A DNA stretch of 57,683 nt from Candidatus Sulfotelmatobacter sp. (GCA_025462865.1 JAOAPI010000055.1:1-57683); one strand, 5' to 3'; shown: positions 9,104 through 19,256, numbered from the stretch's first letter. Notes: generated from the sequence alone by a model not told the origin. Made by a program: numbers and translations.

Positions 9104-12100
9104 ATGCCGTCAGTGCGAGCCCGCTGGACCACCGTTTGCCTTGTCGTTGCCGTCTCCTTTCTTGTCCCCGCCACACTTCCAGCCCAGGGTACCGGCGGCC
9201 GCATCATCGGCCGGGTCGCCGACGCATCCGGCGCCGTGCTGGCGAACGTTAAGGTGATCCTGGTCAACGAAGGTACGAATGTGTCGCGCGACGCTGTGAC
9301 GAATTCGGCGGGAGATTACGACTTTGTGGAAGTACCGGTAGGCACTTATCGCCTCGAATTCGACTTGACTGGGTTCAAGAAAAACCTTCGCCGCGGCGTT
9401 GCGCTGGACATCAATCAGGTCATCACTCTCAACATGACCATGCAGGTCGGCGCGACCCAGGAAGTTGTCGACGTCACTTCCGAAGCCCCGCTAGTTGAGA
9501 CGACGAGCACTCAGCTCGGTGCAGTTGTCGGCGACCGCGCCGTCAGCGAACTCCCGCTCAACTCCCGCGACGCTTACCAGTTTCTACAGTTGCAGCCCGG
9601 CGTTATGTCCACCGTCGGCTCCAGCAATTCGATCGTGTACGGAAGCAGCAATGCGGGCGCGGTCTCCGTTAACGGCGGTCGTGGCCGTTCCAACAACTTC
9701 ACCGTGAACGGCGGCGACGCCAACGACCAGTTCGTCAATCTGCCGACCGTACAACCGAGTCCTGACAGCATTCAGGAATTCCGCGTCCTCACCAACACCT
9801 TCGACGCCGAATACGGCCGGAACTCCGGCTCCATCGTTAATGTGGTGACGAAGTCTGGCACGAATGCGTTTCACGGAAATATGTATGAGTTCTTCCGCAA
9901 TAAAGCACTGAACGCCAACGCCTATTGCTTCTCTGCTGACGGATGTCCCAAGCCGCAGTTCAATCAAAATCAGTTCGGCGGCACCTTCGGTGGGCCCATC
10001 AAGAAAGATCGCACCTTTTTCTTCACCTCCTATGAGGGAAGACGGATTCGCCAGGGAATCCAGTCACCGGCGGTGACTGTTCCCACTGCAATACAACGGC
10101 CTAACCCACTTAATCCCACCGTAAATGACGGGCAAAGCGGAATTGTGGCTGACTTCTCGGATAGCTCACCCTTTATCGGGTCACTCAGTGACACCTTCCC
10201 GCTGCAGCAACTCCCGGGATGTGCGGGAGCAATTGCAGGACTTTCGGGCGTGGCATTGCCGGCCGCACATACGACTTCCGTAAACTACGGAGGCACCTAC
10301 GATAATTCGGGCAATCTCCTCAGCCCGGGAATTTTTACCGATGTAGCCAATGGCCGTGACAACATTATTCCACTTGAATGCATGGACCCAACCGCGGTTG
10401 ACCTGCTGCAATTTGTACCCACTCCCACCAACGGCAACACGCTGGTGACCGTCCCCGTGCAGCCCGACCGTGGCGATCAGTTCACGGTCAAGATCGACCA
10501 TCGGATCAATGACAAGCAGAATCTGAGCTTCTACTACTATTTCGACGACCACTCGCTTGTCTCGCCTTTTGCTCAGTTTCAAGCCGCTGGTGCCAACGTT
10601 CCCGGCTTCGCTTCCGCCACTAAAGAGCGCTTTCAACAGTGGAACATTACTCACACGTGGACTATCAACAACAGCACCGTCAACGAATTCCGCTTCAACT
10701 ACAATCGCGAAGCGCAGCGCACATTCCAACATCCACAACGCACCAGCTTGGTACAAAATTCCTGTCCCCCGGCGCCTTCCTGGCTCACGGCACCTGTGCC
10801 TTGTTTCTCTGACGGCACTGCGGGCAATGCGCTCGGAATTCATCCCGGCTTGGGGTCTCAACGTGAAGGTTTGCCCTTCATTCAGTTAAGTGGCGGATTC
10901 ACTATTGGAAATAATGGAGAAGGCGAGCTTCCCCAGGTGGGCAATTCATTTCAATGGTCTGACAGCATCAGCAAAGTCTTCGGAAAGCACTCGGTCAAGT
11001 TCGGGGCCGATGTCCGCCGTCAGCGCTTCGACCAGACTCTCTATTTCGACGTCAACGGGGAATTCTTTTTTGACGGCAGCTCGGGTAATACGACTGGAGA
11101 CGCCAGTCCATTTCCCGACTACCTGCTCGGATTGCCGGGATCCTACGGGCAAGGCTCGGCACAAGTGGAGAACGTCCGTAGTACTGGCTTGTATCTATTC
11201 GCCCAGGACAGCTGGAAAATCAAGCAAAACCTTACCCTCAACTACGGTTTGCGCTGGGAACTCAATACTCCGATTGCGGATATCAGCAAACACGTGCAGA
11301 CTTTTCGACCAGGACAGAATTCGACAGTCTATCCTTGCCAACTGTCTCAGCCCAGCATCGACGCTCTGGGAACGAGCGACTGCACTTCAGTTGAGCCTAC
11401 GGGCCTTCTCGTACCCGGCGATGCGGGCGTCCCCAATGGCTTGACGCAGACCTACTACAAATCTTTTGCTCCGCGCATCGGGATCGCCTGGAGTCCGGGT
11501 ACATCAGGCAAGACCAGTATCCGAGCCGGTTGGGGCCTTTTCTACAATCCGATCGAGCAGTTGGTTTTGGAGCAGTTCAGCGCCGAACCCCCCTTCGGCG
11601 GCAGCACTTTCCCGGCGGGTACTCTGTTCAACACACCTTTCCAGGATCAGAGCGGGACCTTTTCTTACCCGAACCCATTCAACGGGATTCTGAACCCCCC
11701 TCGCGGCCAACCTGTCGATTGGTCCACATTCCGTCCCATCCTGCTGTTTGGCCAGTTCCAGCCTAAAATGCGAAGCCAGTATTCCGCACAATACAACCTG
11801 ACCATCCAGCGCGAACTAAGCCACGACGCAAAGCTTCAGGTCGGGTATGTCGGATCTCAGGGTCACCGCCTATTGGCAACGCATGACATTAACTACGGAA
11901 ATCCCCAAACTTGTCTCGATATCAATGACATTCTCGGTGCCGGAACTTGCGCACAGTATTCCGCTGACAGTCAGTTCCTCATTCCGGCGGGCTCGGTTAC
12001 CGGACCCAACGGCCTGCATGTCCCTTACGGACCCAACGGTCCCACGGTTATTCCAGCGAATACGACCTTGGCAACCGACGTTAATTTAGTTGGGCTCCGT

Positions 12101-12982
12101 CGTTACTCTTCCCCAAATTGCAATCCCATCGGCAACATAAACTGCCCGTCCGACGGAATCCCCGTTTTCAGCAGCATCTTCGCCCAGGACACCATCGCCA
12201 ACTCCGCCTATAACTCTCTGCAGGCCTCGCTCGATAAGCGCTTTGGCCACGGCTTGCAGTTCACTGCCGCTTACACTTTCAGCAAGTCGTTCGACGAAGC
12301 CTCCAGCTTCGAAGGCATTCTGAACCCAATTGACCCGCGCGCCAGTCGTTCGCTCTCCGGATTCGACGCTAGGCACCGCATTGTCTTCAGCTACTACTGG
12401 GAGCTGCCCTTCCGGAAGTTCAGTGGTGTCACAGGCAAGATCCTAAACGGCTGGGCTCTTTCCGGCATCACCACTTTCCAAACCGGATTCCCGATCCGCA
12501 TCACTTCCTTGGCGGACAACGAACTAATGTATAGCTTTGATTTTGAGTTGCCGGGTGAGCCCCTACAATTGGCGCCCTTTCGCGCCAACAATCCGCATCA
12601 CACCGGTTGCGCCTACGAAACCGGACCCACGGACCCGACTGGTAGCGGAACTCCGTGCCAACTGGTGAATAATCAATATTTCGATCCAAACACCTTCACG
12701 GAAGATGCAGCAGCCTTCCCGCAATTGTTGGGCACAATTCCGCCGACCAAGCGCACAATTTGCTGCGGCCCGCACATCAGCAACACGGACTTCGCGATAC
12801 TGAAGACCATCAAGATCGATGAGAGCAAGCGCGTCGATTTCCGCGCCGAGTTCTTCAACCTCTTCAATCACAGTCAGTTTTTCAATCCCGACGGCAACAG
12901 CTCGGATGGCTCACAATTTGGTCAGATTACGCAGGCTCGCGACCCACGCCTGATGCAGTTTGCTTTGAAGTTCTTCTTCTAA
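9104..12982 (+). CDS. Oar-like TonB-dependent outer membrane receptor with CarboxypepD-regulatory-like domain
   Basis: 1292 aa from the ATG at 9104, which follows ACCGGAGGTTTC; the frame extends to a TTG at 9017 but that would precede the signal peptide. The signal peptide ends about residue 27 (TLPAQG). Residues ~28-110 are a carboxypeptidase-regulatory-like beta-sandwich (GRVADASGAVLANVKVILVN, GDYDFVEVPVGTYRLEF). A plug domain (LPLNSRDAYQFLQLQPGV, then SIQEFRVLTNTFDAEYGRN) and a long beta-barrel follow, ending in aromatic FFF as outer membrane proteins do. Acidobacteria carry many of these for polymer or peptide uptake. Its position inside the catabolic island suggests import of the amine-bearing substrate (inference). 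Confidence 0.93.
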   Translation: MPSVRARWTTVCLVVAVSFLVPATLPAQGTGGRIIGRVADASGAVLANVKVILVNEGTNVSRDAVTNSAGDYDFVEVPVGTYRLEFDLTGFKKNLRRGVALDINQVITLNMTMQVGATQEVVDVTSEAPLVETTSTQLGAVVGDRAVSELPLNSRDAYQFLQLQPGVMSTVGSSNSIVYGSSNAGAVSVNGGRGRSNNFTVNGGDANDQFVNLPTVQPSPDSIQEFRVLTNTFDAEYGRNSGSIVNVVTKSGTNAFHGNMYEFFRNKALNANAYCFSADGCPKPQFNQNQFGGTFGGPIKKDRTFFFTSYEGRRIRQGIQSPAVTVPTAIQRPNPLNPTVNDGQSGIVADFSDSSPFIGSLSDTFPLQQLPGCAGAIAGLSGVALPAAHTTSVNYGGTYDNSGNLLSPGIFTDVANGRDNIIPLECMDPTAVDLLQFVPTPTNGNTLVTVPVQPDRGDQFTVKIDHRINDKQNLSFYYYFDDHSLVSPFAQFQAAGANVPGFASATKERFQQWNITHTWTINNSTVNEFRFNYNREAQRTFQHPQRTSLVQNSCPPAPSWLTAPVPCFSDGTAGNALGIHPGLGSQREGLPFIQLSGGFTIGNNGEGELPQVGNSFQWSDSISKVFGKHSVKFGADVRRQRFDQTLYFDVNGEFFFDGSSGNTTGDASPFPDYLLGLPGSYGQGSAQVENVRSTGLYLFAQDSWKIKQNLTLNYGLRWELNTPIADISKHVQTFRPGQNSTVYPCQLSQPSIDALGTSDCTSVEPTGLLVPGDAGVPNGLTQTYYKSFAPRIGIAWSPGTSGKTSIRAGWGLFYNPIEQLVLEQFSAEPPFGGSTFPAGTLFNTPFQDQSGTFSYPNPFNGILNPPRGQPVDWSTFRPILLFGQFQPKMRSQYSAQYNLTIQRELSHDAKLQVGYVGSQGHRLLATHDINYGNPQTCLDINDILGAGTCAQYSADSQFLIPAGSVTGPNGLHVPYGPNGPTVIPANTTLATDVNLVGLRRYSSPNCNPIGNINCPSDGIPVFSSIFAQDTIANSAYNSLQASLDKRFGHGLQFTAAYTFSKSFDEASSFEGILNPIDPRASRSLSGFDARHRIVFSYYWELPFRKFSGVTGKILNGWALSGITTFQTGFPIRITSLADNELMYSFDFELPGEPLQLAPFRANNPHHTGCAYETGPTDPTGSGTPCQLVNNQYFDPNTFTEDAAAFPQLLGTIPPTKRTICCGPHISNTDFAILKTIKIDESKRVDFRAEFFNLFNHSQFFNPDGNSSDGSQFGQITQARDPRLMQFALKFFF

Positions 12983-13028
12983 CGGAAGAGTCGGAAAAAA
13001 GTAGAGAGAGTAAGATTGTAGGTACGAC

Positions 13029-13047
13029 CCGGGCGCAAGCCGCCCGG
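13029..13047. repeat. Short GC palindrome CCGGGCG-CAAGC-CGCCCGG
   Basis: A 7-bp perfect stem with a 5-base loop lies between the receptor and the aminotransferase. Related GC palindromes occur at about 14556-14571 and 31178-31197, so it is a dispersed intergenic element of this genome and not a gene-specific site. No T-run follows. Confidence 0.5.
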
Positions 13048-13107
13048 CATTCTAATAGCCCGGCTTATTGAGAAACGCCGCGGCTTGAGCTTTCTCGGAG
13101 TCACCTG

Positions 13108-14487
13108 ATGTATCCCGAATTAGACAAAGAACTCGCAACCTTCGAGCGTCGCACGCCCAAATCTGCCGAAGCGCACAAGAAGAATCTCAAACGCATCCCG
13201 CTCGGCGTGGCCAGCAACTATCGCCATTACGATCCCTGGCCCATCTTCGTTAAAGAAGCCAGCGGCAGCAAGTTTCGCGACCTCGACGGCAATGAATATA
13301 TCGACCACAACCTGACCTTCGGCGCGCTCATGGCTGGACACTGCCATCCCGCCGTGATGAAGGCTGTCGAAAAGCGTCTCTCCACCGGCACCATGTTCGG
13401 GATGCCTCACGACATGGAATGGGAACTCGCTGAAGAGATTTGCAATCGCTTTCCTGTCGAAATGTGCCGCTTTGGCAACAGCGGTACCGAAGCCACCATG
13501 CACGCCATCCGCCTCGCCCGCGCAGCTACTGGCCGGGACAAGATCATTAAATTCGAAGGCGCCTACCATGGACTGCATGACTCAGCTCTCGTCAGTGTTA
13601 AGCCGCACGCGCCCGAGTTCGGCGACATCGAGAATCCCACGCCAGTTTCCGGCGGGTTGGGCGTACCGAAATCCGCAATCGCCAACGTCACAATCGCTAC
13701 TTTCAATAACCTCGGAAGCGTCGAACGCCGATTCAAAGAGAATCCCGGCGAAATTGCCGCGATCATTCTCGAACCCATTCTGATGAACGTCGGCCTCTGT
13801 ATGCCGGAACCGGGATTCCTGAAAGGTCTCCGCGACATCGCCACTAAAAATGGTGCGCTTCTAATTTTCGATGAAGTGAAAACCGGCGCAAAACTCGGAT
13901 GGGGCGGCGCGTCAGAATACTTCAACGTGAAGCCAGACATGATCTGCCTCGCCAAGTCAATCGGTGGAGGCTTGCCGCTCGCCGCTTTCGGCGCCAGCAA
14001 ATCCGTGATGGACCTCATCTCGCAGCACAAGGTCTTCCACGGTGGCACCTACAACACCAATCCAGTTTCCATGGCGGCGGGCATCGCCACATTCCGCGAA
14101 GTCCTTACCCGCGACAACTACGCTCACGTCGACAAGCTTGGCAAAAAGCTTGCCGACGGATATCGCAAGACCATCGCGAAGGTCGGTCTGCAAGCCTACA
14201 TCGCACAAGCGGGCGCGAACGGCGCGCTCATGTTTTATCCGAAGGAAATTCGCAACTACCGCGATTGGACCACCATCGATATCGATCTCTGGAGGCACTA
14301 CTGGTTCGCCATGGTCAACCGCGGCGTGATGGCGCAGCCCTACTGGTGGGACGAGCAATGGACCATTTCGGTTCAGCACACCGAGGCCGATATCGATAAG
14401 CATCTGTCCGCTTTTGACGACATCGCCGCATCGCTCGCGAAAGCACAGCAAGAGCGCGCAGGCCAACCGGCATTGGCCGCCCACTAG
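13108..14487 (+). CDS. Class III PLP aminotransferase, glutamate-1-semialdehyde-mutase-like
   Basis: 459 aa. Class III hallmarks are FGNSGTEATMHAIRLAR (cofactor phosphate binding), the FDEVKTG Asp that contacts the PLP ring nitrogen, and LAKSIGGGLP with the PLP Lys. Overall similarity is to GSA aminomutases and to beta-amino acid aminotransferases. DEVKTG replaces the usual DEVMTG/DEVQSG, so hemL function is doubtful. Flanked by permeases and semialdehyde dehydrogenases, it more likely transaminates a beta- or omega-amino acid. It is the first of three class III aminotransferases here, and the three are not close copies of each other. Confidence 0.85.
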   Translation: MYPELDKELATFERRTPKSAEAHKKNLKRIPLGVASNYRHYDPWPIFVKEASGSKFRDLDGNEYIDHNLTFGALMAGHCHPAVMKAVEKRLSTGTMFGMPHDMEWELAEEICNRFPVEMCRFGNSGTEATMHAIRLARAATGRDKIIKFEGAYHGLHDSALVSVKPHAPEFGDIENPTPVSGGLGVPKSAIANVTIATFNNLGSVERRFKENPGEIAAIILEPILMNVGLCMPEPGFLKGLRDIATKNGALLIFDEVKTGAKLGWGGASEYFNVKPDMICLAKSIGGGLPLAAFGASKSVMDLISQHKVFHGGTYNTNPVSMAAGIATFREVLTRDNYAHVDKLGKKLADGYRKTIAKVGLQAYIAQAGANGALMFYPKEIRNYRDWTTIDIDLWRHYWFAMVNRGVMAQPYWWDEQWTISVQHTEADIDKHLSAFDDIAASLAKAQQERAGQPALAAH

Positions 14488-14542
14488 ATCGTAAGGGTAG
14501 GGCAGGCGCCCTCGCCCGCCCATGCTTGCAGTAATAAAGCTA

Positions 14543-14588
14543 TTGTCATTCCGAACCGGGCGCAAGCCCGGTGAGGAACCTGCTGTTT
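14543..14588 (+). repeat. Dispersed repeat, TTGTCATTCCGA...GGAACCTGCTGTT type
   Basis: It contains an internal CCGGGC-GCAA-GCCCGG hairpin. A second copy with a different interior is at 22257-22300. Both lie right after aminotransferase genes, in intergenic space only. Confidence 0.6.
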
Positions 14589-14615
14589 CGCGGCCGATAC
14601 AGCCGCTAATAGACT

Positions 14616-16061
14616 TTGTCCACCACTGCTCAACCCGCCACCCAGCCCCACTTAATCCGTGCCCTCGGACGCCGTGACCTCGTCCTCCTCTTCGTAGTCG
14701 CCGTATTCAACCTCAACGTAGTCCCCTCTATCGCCGCCAACGGCGGCGTCACCATCTGGCTCTGGATCATCTCTCTAATCCTCTTCTTCTTTCCGCAAGG
14801 CATCGCCGTTATCGAACTCGCCCATCGTTATCCCGGAGAAGGCGGGGTCTACCTCTGGGCGAAAGAAGTCTTCGGCGACTTTCACGGATTCCTCTCCGGC
14901 TGGTGCTACTGGACCAACAACATGCTCTACGTTCCGACGGTGATGCTTTACTTCGTCGGCGTCTCCGTTTATGTGCTCGGCCCCAGCCATCTTGGCCTCG
15001 CTGATAACAAACTTTTCGCGTCTATAACTTCACTCACCCTGCTAGCCTTACTCACCCTGCTCAATATTGTCGGTCTCGGCGTCGGCAAGTGGATCAACAA
15101 CGTCGGGGCCATCGGCACTTTCATCGCCGCCGCAGTCCTGATTGGTTTAGGTGTAGTCATCTGGACGCGCTTTGGCACCGCCATCACTGCCGCCGACTTC
15201 AAAGTTCCCGCCAACCCGCGCTTTGTGATGAATTCTTTCGGCGTGATCTGTTTCGGCCTGGTCGGCCTTGAACTCGCATCCGTCATGGGCGACGAAATTA
15301 AAGATCCCGCCCGCACTCTTCCCGGCGCTGTCGCTTGGGGCGGAGTGCTCTCGGGCGCTCTCTATGTCGGCGCGACGCTCACGCTCCTCATCGCTGTTGG
15401 AAAGAATGTTAACGTCCTTCAAGGGATTGTTCAGGCGGTCAGTCACATGGCTGGTCGCGTTGGAGTTGCTTGGATTACCGTGCCGTTCGCTCTCATGCTC
15501 AGCATCTCAATCGCCGGCATTGGCTCAGCATGGATGGGGGGCTGTGCGCGCATTCCGTTTGTTGCCGGCCTCGATTCGTACATGCCATCCTGGATGGGTC
15601 ACATTCATCCGAGATACGCCACGCCTTACGCCGCCTTGATTGTGCAGGCCATCGTTTCTGCTGTCCTGGTGATTCTGAATTTCGCCGGCGCCGGTGTGCA
15701 GGAAACTTTTCAGAAGCTGCTCTCGCTTGCCGTTGTTCTGCAGTTGGTTCCGTTTTTGTACATGTTCGGTGCTCTGGTAAGATTTTCGATCGTCGAGTCC
15801 GTGCCCCAGGGTAAGTACAGCCGCGCCACCTTGTTCTTGGCCGGAACTAGCGGACTGCTCACAACGACCCTTGGCATCGCGCTGGTATTTTTCCCGGCCC
15901 AGCAAATCACGTCGCTGTTGTCGTATGAATTATGGATGTTCGGCGGCACTCTGTTTTTCGTCGGCCTGGCTGCGTTCTTTTTCTTCGTCTATGGCCGCCA
16001 CAAAATGTCGCAAGCAAATATCGGGAAGGGCACGACATTAGTCGCGCCGTTAAGCGAATAG
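14616..16061 (+). CDS. APC-superfamily amino acid permease
   Basis: 481 aa, about 12 membrane spans. APC features are VVPSIAANGGVTIWLW near span 1, YPGEGGVYLWAKEVFG between spans 2 and 3, and GLVGLELASVMGDEIKDPAR in the middle. The first usable start is TTG at 14616, directly after an in-frame stop at 14610; no strong ribosome site is visible, so translation may be weak or start elsewhere. It sits between an aminotransferase and an aldehyde dehydrogenase, fitting uptake of the same substrate. The exact substrate is unknown. Confidence 0.85.
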   Translation: MSTTAQPATQPHLIRALGRRDLVLLFVVAVFNLNVVPSIAANGGVTIWLWIISLILFFFPQGIAVIELAHRYPGEGGVYLWAKEVFGDFHGFLSGWCYWTNNMLYVPTVMLYFVGVSVYVLGPSHLGLADNKLFASITSLTLLALLTLLNIVGLGVGKWINNVGAIGTFIAAAVLIGLGVVIWTRFGTAITAADFKVPANPRFVMNSFGVICFGLVGLELASVMGDEIKDPARTLPGAVAWGGVLSGALYVGATLTLLIAVGKNVNVLQGIVQAVSHMAGRVGVAWITVPFALMLSISIAGIGSAWMGGCARIPFVAGLDSYMPSWMGHIHPRYATPYAALIVQAIVSAVLVILNFAGAGVQETFQKLLSLAVVLQLVPFLYMFGALVRFSIVESVPQGKYSRATLFLAGTSGLLTTTLGIALVFFPAQQITSLLSYELWMFGGTLFFVGLAAFFFFVYGRHKMSQANIGKGTTLVAPLSE

Positions 16062-16104
16062 AGATTTGGGGCTCTAGGCCCTGAGGTAAGGGAGGTCGAA
16101 CAAC

Positions 16105-17586
16105 ATGCCCGGCGGAGTAAAAACAGAAGTCCGCACTTACCAGATGTACATCAACGGCGAATGGGTCGATAGCAAGTCCACAAAAACTTTCCCGGTCTAC
16201 GATCCCTCCACCGAAGAAATCATTGCCCAGGTTCCCGAAGCCGGCGCCGACGACGTCAACCGCGCCGTAGCCGCCGCCAAAGCCGCATTCGAAGAAGGCC
16301 CGTGGTCGACCACCACTGCGCAGGAACGGGGCCGCGTCCTCTTTCGCCTCTCCGAAAAAATCCGCGCCAACCTTCCCGCGCTCGCCGAACTCGAATGCCG
16401 CAACACCGGCAAGCCCATCGTCGAGGCCGAGTATGACATCACCGATGCCGCCACTTGCTTTGAATACTACGGCGGCCTCGCTACCAAAGTCGTCGGCTAC
16501 GTAAACCCCGTTCCCGACAATGCGATGTCGCTTTCGCTGAAAGAACCGGTTGGCGTCGCCGGACAAATCATTCCCTGGAACTATCCTCTTCTTATGGCTG
16601 CTTGGAAGCTGGCTCCTGCAATCGCCGCTGGCTGTACTTGCGTCCTCAAGCCCGCCGAACAAACTCCGCTCACCGCTCTCGAATTTGCAAAATATTTTGA
16701 AGATTGCGGAGTGCCCGCAGGCGTGGTCAACATCGTCACCGGTTTCGGAGAAAGCTGCGGCGCTCCTCTCGTCCAGCATCCCGACGTCAACAAGATCGCT
16801 TTTACCGGCAGCGCCGCCGTCGGCAAGATCATTGTGAAACAAGCCGCCGACACCGTGAAGCGTGTCACGCTCGAACTCGGTGGTAAATCACCCAATATCT
16901 TCTTCGCCGACGCCGACTTCGAGGCCGCAATCGACGGAGCACTCTTCGGAGTCTTCATCAATCAGGGGGAAGTCTGCTCTGCCGGAAGCCGCATCCTGGT
17001 GCAAAGGTCCATTTACAAGAACTTCGTCGAAGCGATGACGGAAAAGGCCAAGAAAATAAAGATAGGGCCTCCGCTCGATCGCGAAACCAAGATGGGCGCT
17101 CTCGTCAGCAAGGAACAATACGACCGCGTCAATTCCTATATCGAAATCGGCAAAAAAGAAGCCAAGCTGGTTTCCGGCGGCGGACGCCCAGAAAAAATGG
17201 GGAAGGGCTACTATGTCCAGCCCACAATTTTCTCCGACGTAACAAACTCCGCTCGCATCGCCCGCGAAGAAATCTTCGGCCCCGTTGCCGCCGTGATTCC
17301 CTTCGACGACGAAAAAGACGCGCTCAAGATTGCCAATGATTCACCGTATGGTCTTGCCGCAGCCGTCTGGACGCGCGACATCTTCAAAGCCATGCGTGCC
17401 GTGAAAGCTCTACGCGCAGGCATCGTCTGGGTGAATCACATGCAGCCAACGTACGTAGAAGCCCCCTGGGGCGGCTACAAACAATCCGGCTTCGGCCGCG
17501 AACTCGGCCCCTGGGGCATCGAAGAATATTTGGAAACCAAACAGGTTTACATCAACCTGAACGAGCAACCAATCGGCTGGTACTGA
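16105..17586 (+). CDS. NAD(P)-dependent aldehyde dehydrogenase (betaine/aminobutyraldehyde type)
   Basis: 493 aa with a strong AAGGGAGG site 9 bases before the ATG. The catalytic Glu is in VTLELGGKSPN (E257) and the catalytic Cys in NQGEVCSAGSR (C291); PWNYPL and the FTGS cofactor loop are also present. Similarity is to betaine-aldehyde and gamma-aminobutyraldehyde dehydrogenases, which oxidise aminoaldehydes to the amino acid. Its genes-neighbours are an APC permease (upstream) and a GABA-T-like aminotransferase (downstream), which fits a polyamine -> aminobutyraldehyde -> GABA -> succinate-semialdehyde type chain, but substrate assignment is inference. Confidence 0.9.
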   Translation: MPGGVKTEVRTYQMYINGEWVDSKSTKTFPVYDPSTEEIIAQVPEAGADDVNRAVAAAKAAFEEGPWSTTTAQERGRVLFRLSEKIRANLPALAELECRNTGKPIVEAEYDITDAATCFEYYGGLATKVVGYVNPVPDNAMSLSLKEPVGVAGQIIPWNYPLLMAAWKLAPAIAAGCTCVLKPAEQTPLTALEFAKYFEDCGVPAGVVNIVTGFGESCGAPLVQHPDVNKIAFTGSAAVGKIIVKQAADTVKRVTLELGGKSPNIFFADADFEAAIDGALFGVFINQGEVCSAGSRILVQRSIYKNFVEAMTEKAKKIKIGPPLDRETKMGALVSKEQYDRVNSYIEIGKKEAKLVSGGGRPEKMGKGYYVQPTIFSDVTNSARIAREEIFGPVAAVIPFDDEKDALKIANDSPYGLAAAVWTRDIFKAMRAVKALRAGIVWVNHMQPTYVEAPWGGYKQSGFGRELGPWGIEEYLETKQVYINLNEQPIGWY

Positions 17587-17626
17587 TGGGTTGTATTGAT
17601 AAATGAAGAAACGATCTCCAAAGTCC

Positions 17627-17690
17627 TGTCATCCTGAGCGAGGATTGATCGTCGCGCCCAAGCGCGAAGATCAACCGCAGTCGAAGGACC
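17627..17690 (+). repeat. Dispersed palindromic repeat (TGTCATCCTGAGCG...CGAAGGACC), copy A
   Basis: It begins TGTCATCCTGAGCGAGGATT and ends GCAGTCGAAGGACC, with an inner palindrome GATC...GCGCCCAAGCGC...GATC. Near-identical copies are at 19115-19180 (+) and 25924-25987 (-), and shorter relatives at 30667-30880 and 31150-31200. Even the downstream GGGAATTCTCA (about 17723-17733) is shared with copy B, so the repeat and the leader of the next gene were duplicated together or share an origin. Confidence 0.8.
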
Positions 17691-17745
17691 TCTGCACGGT
17701 GTGCACTGCGACTGCCGCTTCAGGGAATTCTCACGAGAAACTGCC

Positions 17746-19107
17746 ATGAGCACAATTCGCCTGAAAACCCCAATCCCCGGCCCCAACTCCCACGCGCTCA
17801 GCGATCGTCGCGCGAAAGCCGTGCCCCGCGGCCTTTCCCACGGCACGCCCATCTACGTCGCCAAAGCCGAAGACGCCTGGCTCGAAGACGTTGACGGCAA
17901 CCGCTACATCGACTTCGCCGGAGGCATTGGCTGCGCCAACGCCGGTCACCGCCAGGAACATGTAGTCGAGGCCATTCGCACCCAACTCGATAAGTTCCTC
18001 CACATGTGCGTCCAGGTCACGCCCTACGAAGGCTACATCCGCCTGGCCGAACGCATGAACGAAGTCACGCCCGGCAAATTTCCCAAGAAAACTCTCTTCG
18101 TCAACAGCGGCGCTGAAGCTGTCGAAAATGCGGTGAAGATTGCTCGCGCCTATACGAAACGTCCAGCGATCCTCGCATTCGAAGACGCCTTCCACGGCCG
18201 CACCATGATGACGCTCGCCCTCACCAGCAAGACGCATCCTTATAAAGCGGGCTTTGCCCCTTTCCCCAGTGACGTTTATCACGTCCCATTCGCGTACTGC
18301 TATCGCTGCTCCTACAACTTGAAATATCCTTCGTGCGATCTTTACTGCGCGCGCCATCTGGAAGACACTTTCAAGCGCGTCGTCGCTAACGAAGAAGTTG
18401 CAGCAGTAATTGCGGAGCCGGTGATGGGCGAAGGCGGCTTCATCGCTCCGCCGCCAGATTATTTCAAGGTGCTGATCGACCTCTGCCATAAGTACGGCAT
18501 CCTCTTCATAGCCGATGAAGTGCAGTCCGGCTTCGGACGCACCGGCGCGATGTTCGCCAGCGAGCATTACGGAATCGAGCCTGATTTAATCGTGACGGCG
18601 AAGTCTCTCGGCGGAGGCCTTCCACTAGCCGCCGTCACCGGCCGCGCCGAAATCATGGACACCCCCGGCCCCGGCGGCCTCGGTGGGACGTTCGCAGGAA
18701 ATCCGATCTCCTGCGCGGCAGCTCTCGCCACACTGGACTTGTTCGAAACAGAAAATCTATTGACTCGTGCCAACGAACTCGGCGATCGCTTCCAGCGCCG
18801 CGCTCGCGAGTGGCAACGCCGCTGGCCCCTCGTGGGGGACGTTCGCGGCCTTGGTGGCATGCAAGCCATCGAACTGGTGAAGGCGCAAGAATCGAAAGCG
18901 CCCGCGACGGAAGAAACGAAACAGATTACGCAATATTGCTATGAGCACGGCCTGATCACAATAACCGCTGGCTCTTATTCGAACGTGATTCGCGTCCTGG
19001 TTCCGCTCATTGCGACGAACGAGCAAATAGACGAAGGTTTGGATGTGCTCGAATCCGCACTGGCAGCGGTGTGCGACAAGAAGGGCGCGGTAGCACAGCT
19101 AGTTTAA
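17746..19107 (+). CDS. Class III aminotransferase, 4-aminobutyrate aminotransferase-like
   Basis: 453 aa from the ATG at 17746; the frame is open to 17701 but that stretch is repeat-derived sequence. Landmarks are FVNSGAEAVENAVKIAR, the Asp of IADEVQSGFGRTG and the PLP Lys in VTAKSLGGGLPLAA. Similarity is to GabT, which passes the amino group of GABA to 2-oxoglutarate and gives succinate semialdehyde. A CYRCSYNLKYPSCDLYC stretch has five cysteines in a short loop, as seen in a sub-branch of GabT-like enzymes; a metal or structural role is possible. It lies between aldehyde dehydrogenase and mmsA-like genes. Confidence 0.88.
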   Translation: MSTIRLKTPIPGPNSHALSDRRAKAVPRGLSHGTPIYVAKAEDAWLEDVDGNRYIDFAGGIGCANAGHRQEHVVEAIRTQLDKFLHMCVQVTPYEGYIRLAERMNEVTPGKFPKKTLFVNSGAEAVENAVKIARAYTKRPAILAFEDAFHGRTMMTLALTSKTHPYKAGFAPFPSDVYHVPFAYCYRCSYNLKYPSCDLYCARHLEDTFKRVVANEEVAAVIAEPVMGEGGFIAPPPDYFKVLIDLCHKYGILFIADEVQSGFGRTGAMFASEHYGIEPDLIVTAKSLGGGLPLAAVTGRAEIMDTPGPGGLGGTFAGNPISCAAALATLDLFETENLLTRANELGDRFQRRAREWQRRWPLVGDVRGLGGMQAIELVKAQESKAPATEETKQITQYCYEHGLITITAGSYSNVIRVLVPLIATNEQIDEGLDVLESALAAVCDKKGAVAQLV

Positions 19108-19114
19108 AAAGTTT

Positions 19115-19180
19115 TGTCATCCTGAGCGAGGATTGATCCTCGCGCCCAAGCGCGAAGATCAACCGCAGTCGAGGGGACCC
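19115..19180 (+). repeat. Dispersed palindromic repeat, copy B
   Basis: Same element as at 17627-17690: TGTCATCCTGAGCGAGGATT at the left and CGCAGTCGAGGGGACC at the right, with the GCGCCCAAGCGC core. It sits 7 bases after the GabT-like stop codon and before mmsA, again with GGGAATTCTCA downstream at about 19211-19221. Confidence 0.8.
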
Positions 19181-19256
19181 CTGTAACGCTGTATCATTGA
19201 AGCTGCCGCAGGGAATTCTCAAGATGCACTTCGTGCAATAGTAAGAGGTGAACACC

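Noticed and set aside
13108..14487. hemL (glutamate-1-semialdehyde aminomutase) as the name for this gene
   Set aside because: DEVKTG replaces the usual motif and the neighbours are amine-catabolic, so a catabolic aminotransferase is more likely.
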